Source of the DNA: Parus major
Lineage: Eukaryota > Chordata > Aves > Passeriformes > Paridae
Length of the DNA stretch: 64,000 nucleotides
Direction of reading: 5' to 3'
Assembly: GCF_001522545.3 (NCBI RefSeq)
Contig: NC_031783.1
Location: 5,161,580-5,225,579 of the forward strand
Of this stretch, positions 39,101 through 52,099 are shown piece by piece (within the stretch, counting starts at the first letter, position 1; every line of letters starts with the position of its first letter). Made by a program: the position numbers and the translations under genes. Under the pieces are notes generated by a model, which saw only the letters and a program-made list of their open reading frames with translations, had not been told where the DNA came from and searched no databases.

Positions 39101-42100
39101 CTGGGACAGCCTTGATCTTCTGCCCCAATGGGGCAGTAGACATACACAGCAGCAGGGCAGCAAGGAAACGTGGAGGAGACACAGCTGGAAGGACTCTAGC
39201 TGACTCTTGAGGACCTGTAGGAGCAGCTGTGATTTTGGGAGCTGGTGGAGCAGAGGGAGCCACATCTCAGTGTGGTGGTGGGAGGAGGCAGCACTGGAAG
39301 CCCAGGCCTGAAGGGAAGAGAATCTCCAAGGCTGGGCTGAGGTGCTGGTGAGGCTCCTGAGAGCAGGGCAGTGCAGGCAGGTGCCCAGGGCTGTGCCAGG
39401 GTGCAGCTCCAGGAGCAATCTGTCCCTTTGTCGTGTCCCTGGTGGGTCCCTGCCTCTGGTGGGTCTGGGCACTGCCAGGGAGCTGCAGTGCCACAGGGAG
39501 ACCTGTGCCAACACATGTGCCTTGTGCAGTGCTTATGCTCCCACACTCACCATCTCCTCTTTCTCTGTTACATAAAATTCAGGCTCATTACTTTCTTTTC
39601 CCTGTTATTTTAGTTAAAAATCACTTTTTTGGTAAAAAATAAAAAAAAAACAACAACAAAAAACCCCGCAACATTTTGTAGCTGTCAGGGAAGCCGAAAC
39701 TTTTCAAAGCCTAAATCATCAGAGCGCTTTGGAAATTCCCACCAGAAAACATCATATGAGGCAACTGGAGGGAACCAAGGCTGGTATGGGAGTAATTTCT
39801 TGGGATATTGAACTTCAAGGAAAACAAAATAGCAATAACCTGTGAGAAGGACAAAGGCCTATTGTTCTTCCAGTTCTTCTGGCTCCATCAGCTCTCTGAC
39901 TGTTTCTGCCCAGAGCGGTTTCCTCGTTCTTTCCTGGTTATTTTTCAATCCACGTCTTCCCATTTCTAAAAGATAGAATGTGAAATGGATCAATTAACAA
40001 AATAACAAATCTCAGGTTTCCTAACACCAAGCAAATACTGCCAGAGCCCATCTGACAATGCCCGGGATTGGAGGATCCCTTTGGGAACACCAGCTGGCAC
40101 CAGAGGGGAGCAGGAGATGACCAGACCCAGCAGCAGCAAGGCTGACAGAGCGCTCTGTCTCCTCTTGAGACTGGGGGAATTAAGTCTTTTTACAAGACTT
40201 TATGTAGAAAATCTTATTTCCATTTCTTTTCCTAGATTGATGGTGTGTGATTCTTCCTGCTTTATTTATGGAGAGATGATTTAGCCACATGATTAACTAC
40301 CAACAACCAATTACACACATATTGTAGTAATTGTGAGTTTGCATAGAGAAAACTCAGCACGGAAATTACACGAAACAGGCTCATGTCAGTGAAAAGGAGA
40401 AAGACTGGCTGTTAGAGCAGGAGGAGTGTCAACCACATCCTCCCATACAGAGCTGTCACCTTGCTTTACTTTAGCACTCATGGAGATTCTTTTCCCAAAA
40501 CCACTTTTGGTGATATTTTAAAACCCCTGTAGTTTACTAGACGCTCACATTTGTCATTTATTGTGTCGGACAGCGACTCACATCAAACTCCTTGTGGCCT
40601 GAGTTCATTGCTGAATGTTTTTACTGTGCAAAAGACACTTGAATGGGGATGTTACAAATGGGAGGTGTTTGTGTGGTGGCTTGCAGCCAGCAGCCCGTGT
40701 GGCCTCTGCTGCTTGGGACACTTCCTTAACCCTTACACTGGAAATAAATAAATACATATAGGTATTGCAGAGGCCCTGTAGAACAGCTGCTCCCAAGAAA
40801 TACAAGTCTTTGAATATCAATGGCTCCCCTGTTAGGAAGTTTGAATCATTCCTTAAAGGACTGGATAGCTTAATGGTTGACTCCAGGAAGCAGAAAAATA
40901 GGTTAAGTAAGTGAAAGAAGCAAAATGATAGCAGTAACCTGTAGGCAATCTCAGTTTGTCCCAGAGGAATACTGTCACAGAAAGGCAAAATTGTTCTGAG
41001 ATATATCTGGAATCAAAAATTCACAAATTCAGACTACCTACTCCCACTCCCAAAATAATTTGCTGTAAGGTTTATCATCATCTCAGCACACTAGGAGAAA
41101 TTCTGGCTAATTCATGAACAGAGGGGACTGGGCAGCACCATAAAGAAAATCAAGAGTTCTGTGATTTGTATCTTATTCTAATAAGAAAGGCCAACATGAA
41201 AATAGCAGTTCTAACTTTTCCTTATGGATTTAAACTCATTGTTGTCCACCAAGGAGGCAAATACATCTGTGTATCTACACTATTACTGTCAGCAATACTG
41301 AGAGAAGGAAAAACATTTGTTACAGTCACCAGAAATATAAATATATAATTAAGGTTAAAGATGGATGCTGAAAACTGATAAAGGGAACCAATAAAATTAC
41401 TAGAGCATGACCTGTGAATATCCTGGTCTTTCACAGGATGCACAGTCTGGAGCAGCAGAGCAGAGGATCACCCAGCAGCAGCTGATCCTGCAGGGAGAGC
41501 CCAGCACAGCCAAGGGTGGGCACAGTCCCAGGAGCTACAGGAGAGTCTGATAACAAAATAAATGCAAAGCTCACATAGCTAACACGCTATAGGCTTTGCA
41601 AGAGACTTCCCCAAGTTCTGTAACACGAGCAGTTCACCACAGCCAAGCCATGAATTCAGTGCTCTGGAGGCTTTGGGGCTGTCACACACCCCAGGGTGCA
41701 TCTTGCAACTCTCAGGTGACACCACATTCCTGGAGAAGCACAGTAAAGGGGAAAACAACGTGCCATAAACCATGGTCATGTTCAGCCACCAGCCTCAGGT
41801 GGCTTTTCATGTAGCCTTTACACCAGCATAGACCAGGCATGTGTCACCCACCCTGCTGTGCTCATGGGGGGCAGACACCTTCCCTGCAGAGCCAGCCCTG
41901 CCCATTTATATGCTTTTTGTATTATATATTATTATTGTCCATGCTCATTTATATACTCAGGAGTGATCTGTTCACTCAGAGCTCTAGAAGGGTGAGCTGC
42001 TGGGGTCCTCATTTGGTGACCTGGGGTCTGAGGCTCCTCACTGTGGGATGAAGCAGGAGCTCTCTCTGCTTCCCTGGTCAGCCACATGTGCTCTGCGTGG

Positions 42101-45100
42101 CTGGAGCAGGGCCATGGGAAACCTGTGAGGAAAAAGCTTCCTGTTTGGCTTATAAAAGCAGAGGTGAGCCCCAAGTTAGGCATGTGGTGCTACTTGTTAT
42201 GGCCTGGGACCAAGGTGAGGTGTGCCACCCTCCTTCCAGCAGCAAGGGAGTGCCCCCTGCACTGATCCTCAGCCTGTCTGTGAGGGGTCAGGCTGTGCCC
42301 TACACATTTGTCATCTTTTCCAAAAGCAGCAAGGAGATTAGCTCCCAAGTGAACACATCCCAAGTGTTCCATGTGTCACTCCAATAGTGTGCTGTGCAGG
42401 GGAGAAAGCCACCTTCCCTCCCCAGTGATAAAAGCTGCAAGGAGAGCACAACTGTGCTATCAGACATCAGAGAATCTGATCTGCACTGGACAGTGTGCAG
42501 AAACCAAGTCCAGTCATTTCTGTTCTTCCTAGAGCATTGTTTATAAGCAACATTTCTCCCTTTTGTAGGGTCCTTAGACATAATTAACTGTATTTTAGCA
42601 AGTTTCTTGTCTGTTTTCCCTTGTTTCTCAGTGGGTTGCCATGCTGAGAGCATAGGAAGCAGCCTCCTCCATTCCTTTCCCTCCTGCTCCCATGGGGATC
42701 TCTCCCTCCCCAAATTGCAAGCAGATTGAGACGTCTGGCATCCAGAGAAGTGGGAAAACAAACGACTCTCTCAGTCCCCACTCCCCTCCTTGGCTGCCCT
42801 GTGAGCTGGGCTGTGTGTGCTGGCTGTGCACAGCCCATGAGCTGCTGCAGCCGGCCAGCGCTGCAGGGCCATGGGGAGCTTCTTTTGACACTCACTCTGG
42901 CCCCTGTGAGAGAGGTTACACTCCTGAAAATCTGCCCACCTTAACTACTATTTTTTATTTTTCCCTATCACACAGCCTGCAGCATAGTGGATTAAACATC
43001 TACAAAAAAGTGCTGTTGGAATTTTTTGCAGCTTTCAGTGGTTCACATGAGGCGAGCAATCAAAGGGCAAGGCAGAAGCATGGCTTTTCATTGCTGCTAT
43101 AAACAATCAAACTCAGACTTTGCACCATGTAGAAGGCTGTGTTACAATCAAGCAGGGCTGCTATCATATTACCATCCCCAGGCTGATTTATATAAACTGC
43201 CTTCTGAGCTCTGATTAGCTTCAAACACACGTGCTGTATAGGCAGAGCAGATTGCTGGAATAAAATTTTCAATAAGACTTCTAATTATTCAGGTGCCTAC
43301 TAGTGAGAAATTTCTGTTCCAGGGAAGTTGCATGCAGTTTCTGAAGTGTTTTAGGAGGAAGGTAGTTAAGCAAATGAAGATGGACTGGTATTTCTGTCTG
43401 AGGAGGCTGTATCTCTGTGCTGCTCAGGCTGTACATGAGTCAGGAGCAGTAATTGTTCCGTAGATCGCTGGAGGGGCAAATAAACGTGTTGTAAAGTTAA
43501 GGTAGAATGCAAACATCTGCATCAGGCCCTTTTAATTTATTTTATGAAAGGAATATTTACAGCTAGTGAAATCCAAGGAGTTTTCAGGCACATGTTCAGA
43601 GGTCATGATCAGGACTGCTATAAGTGAACCTGCATAGCTCAAACAACTACAAAAAGACTTTCTGTCGAGGCATATTATAGAAAGAACACTATTCCTTCCA
43701 CTCAATAGTTCAGCAGTCACACAAGCCCTTGATTACAGACTTGTGTCCCACGATATAAACCCCTCTTCCCCAAAAAGATTTCTGGGGCAAAGATTCCCTC
43801 TGTTTTTATGTGCAAAGCCAGACCTACCCATGGCTGTGACTATACCAGCTCCTGCCTGTTCATATGGCAGTGCAGGGGACACAAGAATTAAACATTACAG
43901 TGGAGGTGTAACTGCTTAGAAAAGTGCTGCAAATGCCTGGGAAACATCTGCCCCAGGAGCAGCTCGGGAAGGTGCAGTGGAGCTGCAGCTGAGCCCTGCA
44001 TTACCAGGGCAGTGGCACAAATGGGCGAGCCTTTATCAGGCAGAAGTCCCCGCTGGCCTGGATTCCCGTGCAATTGAAAGCAGAGTCATCTGCAACAATG
44101 GGAGCTTTATTTATCCCGCACAATTGCTGCCAAAGCAGTCCTGGGACGTCCATGAGACTGCTATGAATATGTTTGGAGCGGGATGAATCTGGCAGCGCTG
44201 TGAAACTGCTGCATCACCAGTCTCAGGTCTGCCGGCTGGCTGCACTGACTGGCAGGTTTTGTGCAGGGTTGCTAAGGGAATTTGAAAGCTTTTAGGAGCC
44301 TGAAATGGCACTGTTCGGCCTGCTTGCCCCTGTGGAGACTCAGGATTGCTCTACCCTCTAGAGGCAGTGGCGAGGATGTAATCTCTGCTGTTCTGGGGGC
44401 TGGGGGACACTGGGGGTCCTGCAGCCCCACACGCCACAGCTGCCGCTCTGCTGCTGGGGCTTCCAGGGGTGATGAGTAAAGAGACAAGTCAAGGGTAAAA
44501 TGGGAATCGCTTTACATCCTCTGTCTGAGGCTCCCAGGACCCTATTGTGAGATTGCACAGTTTTTCCTTCGAGGTTGAAGTAGGTATGTACCAAAGGAAG
44601 AAGAATTGAAGTTTTTTCCTTTGCTGGGGACATTTGGCACTTTCTGATGGGCTGCACAGTGCTTGTCAGCAGGGCAGAAATCCCTGGCCATCTGAGTGTC
44701 CTACTGAACTGTGCTTAATCCTGTTAGCCTCCCTAATACGACCTACTTCTTCCCAGGACTAAGAGTCATCCGGGATTCATGGGAAACAATCATGAAACTA
44801 AATCTGCTTCCAGCATGTAGGACTCCTGAAAGAAGAGTCACTTACTGACAAGCCTGCACTCGATACCGGAGAGGCAGCAGGACTGATAAGTTCACACCAG
44901 AGAGCAGCTCAGCAGGTTGGAAGACTTTTCACTGGACATTATTACCAAGCTTGCAGGGCCTAGGGAGCAGTGAGAATTTGGGAGAATCAAACTGATAACT
45001 TATCTGGAAAGACCACTGATTGCATCGGGGAAGATGGAGCCCTGCAGCAGAAGGACTCAATGTTCTACAAGAGCTTGGGGAGAGACTTGGGGAAATACTT

Positions 45101-45586
45101 CACTGCCTCGTGGCCAGGGTCTTCTGTAGTAGAATTTTCAACTCTTCACTGAAAATAAAATAACAGGAAGAATTTTAAGGGGAATAACCTTTGCTGATTT
45201 GTGAATGTGCCTTTTCTTTATGCAGTCTTTCTGGCTCCTCACTACACGAACCCTTCAGAATGGCTGAAGCAAAGCTCAGACAAGATCAGGATGGCTTTTG
45301 GTGAACAAAAATAAGTAGGGGACAGCAAAACAGCATGACAGGTACTCTCTGAGGTGATGCTGACCTTATTTCCTAGTGGGCTGAAAAGAGAGAGGCAATA
45401 AGCAAATATAAAAGGATAAAAGGAAATTTTATATTAACTGTCTACTTGATCTCTTCCCAGAGTGAAGGTGAGAACCTTCTTGACAGCTTCCAAGTACCCG
45501 GGGTTCTGCTCCTGGGTAAATGTAAATGATGTATTGTGGATAAGCCACTCAATTGTACAGTTTGAATTTGGCTAATTAGAGGAGGC
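33170..45586. other. Upstream intergenic DNA, no gene recognised
   Basis: This long non-coding stretch has variable GC. Between about 38.9 and 39.55 kb it is richer in GC and has frames up to 158 codons. These frames overlap on both strands, lack recognisable motifs and look compositional. An A-rich run with AACAACAAC lies at 39638-39664. The stretch from about 43.9 to 44.3 kb has a complex, non-repetitive composition of the kind seen in conserved non-coding elements, which needs alignment to confirm. No RNA gene was recognised. Confidence 0.6.
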
Positions 45587-45949
45587 CTATTTCTTAACAT
45601 GTGACCCTTCCCAGGAGAGGGGCACGCTCAGGAACTGGTACACCAGAGCAAATGTAGATACCAGGTACAGCCCGAACCCGAGAACCATTCTCCAGTGCGT
45701 GGTTACCTTGCTCCTTAAGAGAAAGGCTTCTGTTCCCCACTGCAGTCCAAGCCACAGCCAGGTGGGGGATAGAAAGGCAAACTTTGAGATGTACTGCACA
45801 AGCACAAGGAATTTGTCATAGATCCAGAATTGAAGCCTGGTGTAAAGCCGGAGTATCGCAGTGGTGGGCCCCTGACACTCTACAAACCTCTCAGCAATGC
45901 TCAGAGATGTCACCAAAGTTTCTGTGCAACATTCAGTTGTCATTTCTCT
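45587..45949 (-). CDS. Unidentified ORF or orphan exon with tryptophan-rich membrane-like segments (uncertain)
   Basis: An ATG at 45943 opens 118 codons. The middle is rich in aromatic and hydrophobic residues (FWIYDKFLVLVQYISKFAF, then LSPTWLWLGLQWG), and a further hydrophobic stretch near the C-terminus reads MVLGFGLYLVSTFALVYQFL. I do not recognise the family. A pyrimidine-rich acceptor ends with AG at 45951-45950, and a donor-like AAG|GTAACC has its GT at 45706-45705. These define a 243-base segment (45949-45707) of exactly 81 codons, in phase 0 at both ends and in the same frame. Local CpG dinucleotides are more frequent than in the neighbouring DNA. It could be an exon of an unannotated gene, a decayed retrocopy, or chance. 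No second exon or polyadenylation signal was found to go with it. Confidence 0.25.
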   Translation of the reverse strand, partial: REMTTECCTETLVTSLSIAERFVECQGPTTAILRLYTRLQFWIYDKFLVLVQYISKFAFLSPTWLWLGLQWGTEAFLLRSKVTTHWRMVLGFGLYLVSTFALVYQFLSVPLSWEGSHVKK

Positions 45950-48900
45950 CTGGAGACATGCAGGAGGACACTGTCACCGCCTGCAGGGCCAGGGATGTGA
46001 GCTATGCAGTGCATGGGAAACCACGGAAGAGTCTCCCTCGTTATCAGATGCTTGAGAGAGTCTTTGTCATCCTGATACCGAGGGCAGTAAGGTGATAAAT
46101 CAATGGGAAGCAAAGCTTGTAGGTTGACAGTGGCCCAAAAAATAACTGTCAGCCCCCAAATTGTTCATCTCCCCCTCCTATCATCACCTCCAGTTTGCTT
46201 AGTGCTGTTTGCTTTTCATTTTGTTTTCACCTTCATTAGCTCTGGCATAGTGGCAAACTGTGAGACCGTCCAAAACCAACCTGCTTACCTCTTGCCTCCT
46301 AAATCCCAAACTCTGAGACATCTTGCAGGGGGAAGAACAAAATGTGCTGATTCATTAAGAGACTGGAGGGCTGCACAGTGCTCCAGGGGAAAATGAGAGG
46401 CAAAAGCTCAGCAGTGGAGGGTGGAAGGGCTGGCAGGAGTTGTGGGAAGGTTCTATAGCAGAGACCAGAGCCCATCTCTCTTGTTTTAGTCAAATGGCTC
46501 TCTAAATGGGTGTTGCAGGGATGTCCTGAGCAGCTCAGTTTGTGTTACAAGCAGCTGTGGTCCAGCACTCAAATATCGAGGTGGTTGCTTGGCAGTGATA
46601 ACACAGCTCAGTGGTGGAAGCTTCTCAGTGGGGAAATGGAGATGTGGAGTGGTAGGGGAGATAAAAGGTCATGAATGCTGAACTAGAAATGTTGCTATTG
46701 GTACACAAACAGATATAAACCAATCTCTTAGTATGAAAGCATGATAAAATAATGTAGTTTTCATTGAGCAAAGTAACACAGGGACCTATTTGGAACCTCT
46801 CTTCAGTCCTCCCAGATTCAGAAGTATTAACCAAGTAATTTTATTTCCTGTCACAGCTCATTATGAGAGGACATGGCATGCTCTGCACCCTCTGTGGTTA
46901 TAAGATTGGTCCTTATCTCATAATGTTCTGTATATGAAAGTATCCTGATCTTTGATCAGCATTAGACCTACAAAAACAAAGTTAGAGCAATTTCACTGGA
47001 CATTATCTCCAGAGAAGTCAGGATTAGGAACAAAAGATCAATTTAAGGTGCATTGACAGAGTTGGATGCTGAGCTGTCTCTGAGTGTTTCTCTGAACTCT
47101 GAACAAGAGCAACACACGGCTGTTTTCCAGCTGGTTCTGCTCTGTGTGGTGACTAATGTTGCATTGATCTGGTGGAATAACATCAAGGATCTTATGCAAA
47201 TAGTCCTTCAAGTACAGTTCGCTACAAATCAAGTTGCAAATGGGGTGAAAAGATTGAAAGAAACATTGACTCACCAAGCCAAAGCTGTTTGGGCTTTGCC
47301 CAAAACTTCCTCTGAAAACAAAAACTGCTTGAAGAGTCCTCAAATAGTCCTTTAATAGTGTGCCCCAAAGTTTAAGTGTACAAAAGTGTACAGAGAGATA
47401 CAGGCTCTGCTGTAGCAGGATGTCTTGTACGTGTGTCACTTCTGCCCAGCAGGCAGATGTGGGTCTGCTCCTCCAGAGCTGCCCCTGTGCTGCCTCTCCC
47501 ACCCTGCTCTGGCTCAGAGATGCTGCCCAGTGCCTCAGATGCTGCTGTCAGGGACTGTGCTGAGATAAGTGTGATGACTCACTCCTCTGCTCTGTTCAAG
47601 AAGGGTGTAAATATTACACAGCTTCTCTTGATTCTAAAAGAAAAAAAAAAAAAAGAGTGTTTTTAGAGTTTCTGATCACAGGGCATGGCAGAGCCACAGG
47701 CTCTGTATTATTATGTATTATATCCCTGTGAACTCACAGATTCCCTTCTTTTTTATGGGAGATATTTTTCATTTCTTCCACCAAGTCAGGGGAGAATCAT
47801 CTTCCTGTCCACCTCCCATCAGTCCTCCTCCCACTCTGCCCTCCACAAAAATGTTCCACTAGAACTTTTCTGATGGTGCTGAAGCCTGACAAATGGCACA
47901 TAAAATACAGCACTGTCAAAATATGAATCAGTCACAAAGCACCTCACTCCTGGTCAGGTGACACAGATGGAAAACTGGGCTGGGGAATTCCTGAAGGATT
48001 TTCTGGAGCTTCATCTTCCCAACTTCTTTTACTGTTATGCATAAAACAAAGAATATTTTTATTTGTGGAATATATCAACTTCTTAAAACAATACAAGCAA
48101 ATGAAAACACAGCCCTGACTGCTTTTTTTAGTAAGTTTGCAAACCAGCATGGTCTAGCCATTCATCCAAGAAAATTCAGAGGAATCTGAAACCCATTTCC
48201 TTGGCAGCAGGACAGAGGACTGAATTAAATGGGAAAGCCAGCTCTTGACAGCAGAGAAGTTCCCTTCTGGTATGAGACATAAAGGTTCACATGCTCAGCT
48301 GCTAAAACAGAGGTTTTATTACCCCAGGAATTGTCTCTTTCTTTCTCAGGTTGACTCCGAAAGCAAAGATGGAACAAAATAGGAACCAAGATACAAATAA
48401 AGTTATTTAAGCACTGACCTATGACTGATTTAGACAAATAAACTCCTGTCACCAAATGTCCTGAGGGTTGTCTGAAGGTGCCCTGTGCCAGTGAAAGGCC
48501 ACTGCCTTTGGGCTGGAGTTGTTTTGCAGCCAGAGGCACAAGAAGGCACCCAAGAGACACTGGGTACCCCTAGAGCAGAGCCCTTGGCCCCTCCTGGCAG
48601 GGGAACAGTGTGGGCAGGCAGGAGCTGTGTCCCTGCCAGGGAATGATCCTGACAGCGTGGCCTGGCAGGACAGGCTGGCAGGGACAGTCACTGTGCAGAG
48701 AGGTCTCTGCAGGAGCCCGGGGCAGTGTGGTCAGCCAGGCACTGCTGCCATCCCCACCACCCACACCTGGCTGGGGACAACCAGCCTGGAGTGTCTGAAC
48801 AGCCTGAGAGCAGGAGGTGTGGGGCTCCAGCTCAGCCTCACCTGCAGTCCCTCCCCTCTCCAAAACCTCACTCATGGATGACCCAGTGGGTGGCAGTCAT

Positions 48901-50400
48901 CAGGACAGGGATCCTTATTCATTCTTATGCAGTTAAAATCTGATTGATTTCCATCTGGTGACTTCAGAAGTGGTTGCCATATCCAGATTGCCTCAGGTCA
49001 TGCATTTTGTCTATTTATATCCTTGCCAAGGAGAAATAAATACAGGTAGGTGACATGGGAAAGTGCCCTGAACCAAGCAGAAAGCTTTAGTGATGGCAGT
49101 TTTATCATGTCTAATGATAAACTTAATATTGCAGAAAATGCTAAAAGTGAGAAGAAATGAAAACAATTTGTATCTTTGTGAATGAACTGTAAAAGATGAC
49201 ACCAGGGCAGTTCTATCCAGAAAACAAAAACCCACCCCCCTCACTGGTTTCTATTACACTCAACAGTTAAAAAATGATGCTGGTGGGTAAATCTTGCTGT
49301 AGACAGAATAGAGCATGGCCCAGCTGCAGTGCAGAGCTTGTTTCTCTGTCTGTGTGTGCACAGCGGGCACTCTCTGTAATGAAGGATAATTGTGTCAGTA
49401 CATAATTAGAGATAAAAAAGCAGGCGGGTGAGATGCCAGTGATGAGATCAGCATGGCAATCCTCCTAAAGAGATTGATATCTCCTTGCCTCGTGGTTTGG
49501 GGCCAGCACTGGGACTAGGGTCAAGGAACTACATCTCTGCCTAGGCTGTGGCATGGCCCTGAGGAGAACATTTAACTTTTCCTTGTCCCGTTTCCCACGT
49601 GGTGCAAATGAAAGCTGATTGTTCAAATGAATGTCACCTCTCTGCAGAGGACCCATGAAAAATTCAGGCAATATTTGAATCATTTAAAGGTTCTTTCCAA
49701 GATGCACTGGAGCAAAGTTTACAGAGCAGTTCAAAGGCTGGAAGACTTGCAAAAAGAGTTTAAAGGCATTATTTATGACTTAGCTAAGCACTGATTAAGG
49801 GACAGTGTGTCTGGAGGCAGCCTGGATCCATGTGTACAGGGAATTGAGGAATGGGCAGTAGTGAAAGCATCAGTTATCCTCTCATGGGTCCAGCTGTTGA
49901 CACAGTGACTGGGAGAAGTCTAAGCTGTTCTGTAAATTGAGGTACTGAACATGAGAGCTTATTCTAGAGACACAGTGTCAGAAGGGATTAAGGTAGAGGG
50001 AGAGATTTGGGAAGAAAAGGGATTTGCAGAAGAGGATAAGGTGGGAGAAAGGGGGATTGCAAAATGGTAAAGGAGAGAGTTAGAGTCAGCAGGGTCAGAG
50101 TTGGTAGAGGCTCTCTCTGGGCATCAAGGATATCAGGAATCTCTTTCAGCCATGCCTAGGAGGTGGTGGGACCTCAGAAGTGAGACCCAGAACAGCTGGA
50201 ATGTTCCTTCCTTCCTTCCCTCCTCTGTGACTGAAGTGAGTGTTAAACACTTGGTCTGGGCAGCACCTGGATCTAAACCCCAATATCCTGTTGGAAATGT
50301 GCCAGGTGAGGACCATAGGTGTTAGAGCCCCAGCTAAAGGGCTGTTTTTACAGTGCAGGTGTCTCATGGCCAGTGCCATGAGGAAGGGCCCGAGGAAGCC
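45950..50400. other. Upstream intergenic DNA, no gene recognised
   Basis: Frames of 100-154 codons near 47.0-47.5 kb and 48.5-48.9 kb overlap on opposite strands. They show no domain, and the 154-codon one lacks an ATG start. A poly(A) run lies at 47640-47654. I see no convincing exon, RNA or transposon. Confidence 0.55.
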
Positions 50401-50690
50401 CTGGCAGCAGCACTGCTCTGGCTTGTGAGGAGCGCGCTCGGCCGCGTGCAGAGAGAGCAGGGCCATTGTCAAAACCACTCCTCTGTGGGACATTCCTTTT
50501 TTTAAAAAGACCATTCATATAATGCTGGAACAAGAATGGGAAGTGCCTTGTCTCAAGCGTCCTGTTGTCAGAGCAAAAAATGATCCAATATCCTCCCGCA
50601 CGGGGCTGGCGTGGGCCCAGAACGCTCTCGATCACGAGCGGGGCCGGGGCTGGGGCTGCTCCTCCTGCCCATGGGCACCGTGCCTCCTCC
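50401..50690. promoter_or_regulatory. Small CpG-dense patch
   Basis: Two short CpG clusters lie here: about 50431-50447 (AGCGCGCTCGGCCGCGTG) and about 50597-50650, with at least eight CpGs. The surrounding tens of kilobases are CpG-poor. Such patches can be enhancers, promoters of non-coding RNAs or recombination-related GC-rich islands. There is no clear ORF. The boundary is approximate. Confidence 0.35.
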
Positions 50691-51511
50691 TCCAGCTCAT
50701 ATTTTATTTTTATTCAGCTACTCAGAGGGATGGAGAGAGGAAGAGGCGGGTGCTGCCCTGGGTGGAAGTCCAAAGAGCATTGTTTTCTCATTATGAGCAT
50801 TGTGTTGCCATCATGGATAATTATAATCTAACATCTCATTTCTTTTTATTTTTTTTGAAAACCACACGAAAGCACCAAAGCCAGAAACTTCTTGGTGACA
50901 ACCTAGGAGATGTCTGTTGTTCTTCCTGACTGTATTTTATCTTATGGGGATTTTAGGGTATTGCTGTGGAAATGCCAGATATTAAAACCTCATTATACTT
51001 CTGTTTGCAAAACAGATCTTAATCGCTCGCCATCCTAAACAATTACCCTGGCAGGCAAATTCTGGAAAAATTACCAGCCAAGAAGGATGGAAAATCTTTC
51101 CTTTTTTCTTTGTTGAAACAGCAAAATCTGCATGCAAATTCACTTAATCAGCCAAAACGCCCTGCTAATGCAGCCCTATTCCCAAGGAGGCACTTTTCCA
51201 ATTTTCTAAAGTGGAGCTACTTGTGTTTCCTAAACCTTGTTCCAACTATAGCTATAAAATAAAGCTCAATGTTTTTCTGCAACCTGTCCCAGCATATGGA
51301 GCTCTGCTATGGAGCAGAGGGATGCACTCCTTTCCCCCATGGCCTTTCCCGTGTAACTCACAGGAGAAGTGAGGTGCAGAGCCCCACTGGCCCTGGGTGG
51401 TCAGCACTGCAGGTCAGCACAACCTTGGCACTGAGGATTAGCAAGGCAGCACTGATATCTGATTTCTGATTTCTGAGATTCCTGGTATCTCTTTCTCAAC
51501 AGAAAAAAACT
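50691..51511. other. Non-coding DNA, AT-rich
   Basis: I see no gene here. The stretch 50940-51180 is dense in homeodomain-like TAAT/ATTA motifs and octamer-like ATGCAAAT, reminiscent of a developmental enhancer. This is an impression only. Confidence 0.45.
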
Positions 51512-51547
51512 CTCAGGAGCCTCAGCACTTTTGCTGAGGCTCCTGAG
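51512..51547. repeat. Perfect 16-bp inverted repeat (hairpin)
   Basis: The left arm CTCAGGAGCCTCAGCA (51512-51527) and the right arm TGCTGAGGCTCCTGAG (51532-51547) are exact reverse complements. They are separated by a 4-base loop, CTTT. The stem does not extend usefully beyond 16 bp, so it is too short for a standard microRNA precursor. It could form a stable RNA or DNA hairpin. Confidence 0.95.
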
Positions 51548-52099
51548 TGATTCCCACTTCCGAAAATTATGTGGTAGGACTGCCGTGGATTTGCTGGGAA
51601 ATAAGTAGTGAAGTCTAATAGGATTGTCGTGGTTTCATGGGGATTCCAGTCCTGGAATTCCTGTCCTTGTGTTTGACTGAGCTCCCTGTGGTGTCAGTTC
51701 CCCCTTGGGGTCTCAGTTACATCAGCCACAGCTCTCCCAATTGTCAGTGCTTAAAGCAAAACCTCTCACATGAGGTTCAGAGGGTATTGCTTTAATGGCA
51801 GCCCTCTCACTAAGTGACGAATTTTATTTGAACGCTTACTTGCCTTGGAGAAGATTAATCTCTTTTGCTGTTTCCCCCCCTGTAGAGAGAAGCCATTCCT
51901 CCACTCTGGAGATCTGACTTGTAAAAAGCTTGAAGTGACTGGTCTGTGTGCTGCTGCTCCAAGCCAGTGCTCGGGCAGCAGACAATTCCTGAGATTACAG
52001 CAGAGTCCCTCGGGTCACCTCGCCCAGCATCTCAGAGATGGTTGTGGGTCAGCTGCTGCTGCAGGATGGTCCCAAGGAGCTCCCGAGTGCAGGGCTGTA
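51548..52099. other. Non-coding DNA, moderately GC-rich
   Basis: Overlapping frames of up to 186 codons occur on both strands between about 51.85 and 52.6 kb. They span a TGTC microsatellite and show no domain, so they are taken as chance. Confidence 0.5.

Noticed and set aside
39038..39514. 158-codon minus-strand frame in a GC-richer patch
   Set aside because: It overlaps several other frames on both strands, has no domain, and has Ser/Leu/His/Cys-rich composition typical of chance translation.
47038..47502. 154-codon minus-strand frame and the opposing 100-codon plus-strand frame
   Set aside because: The minus frame begins at GTG rather than ATG. The two overlap and neither has a recognisable motif or convincing splice sites.
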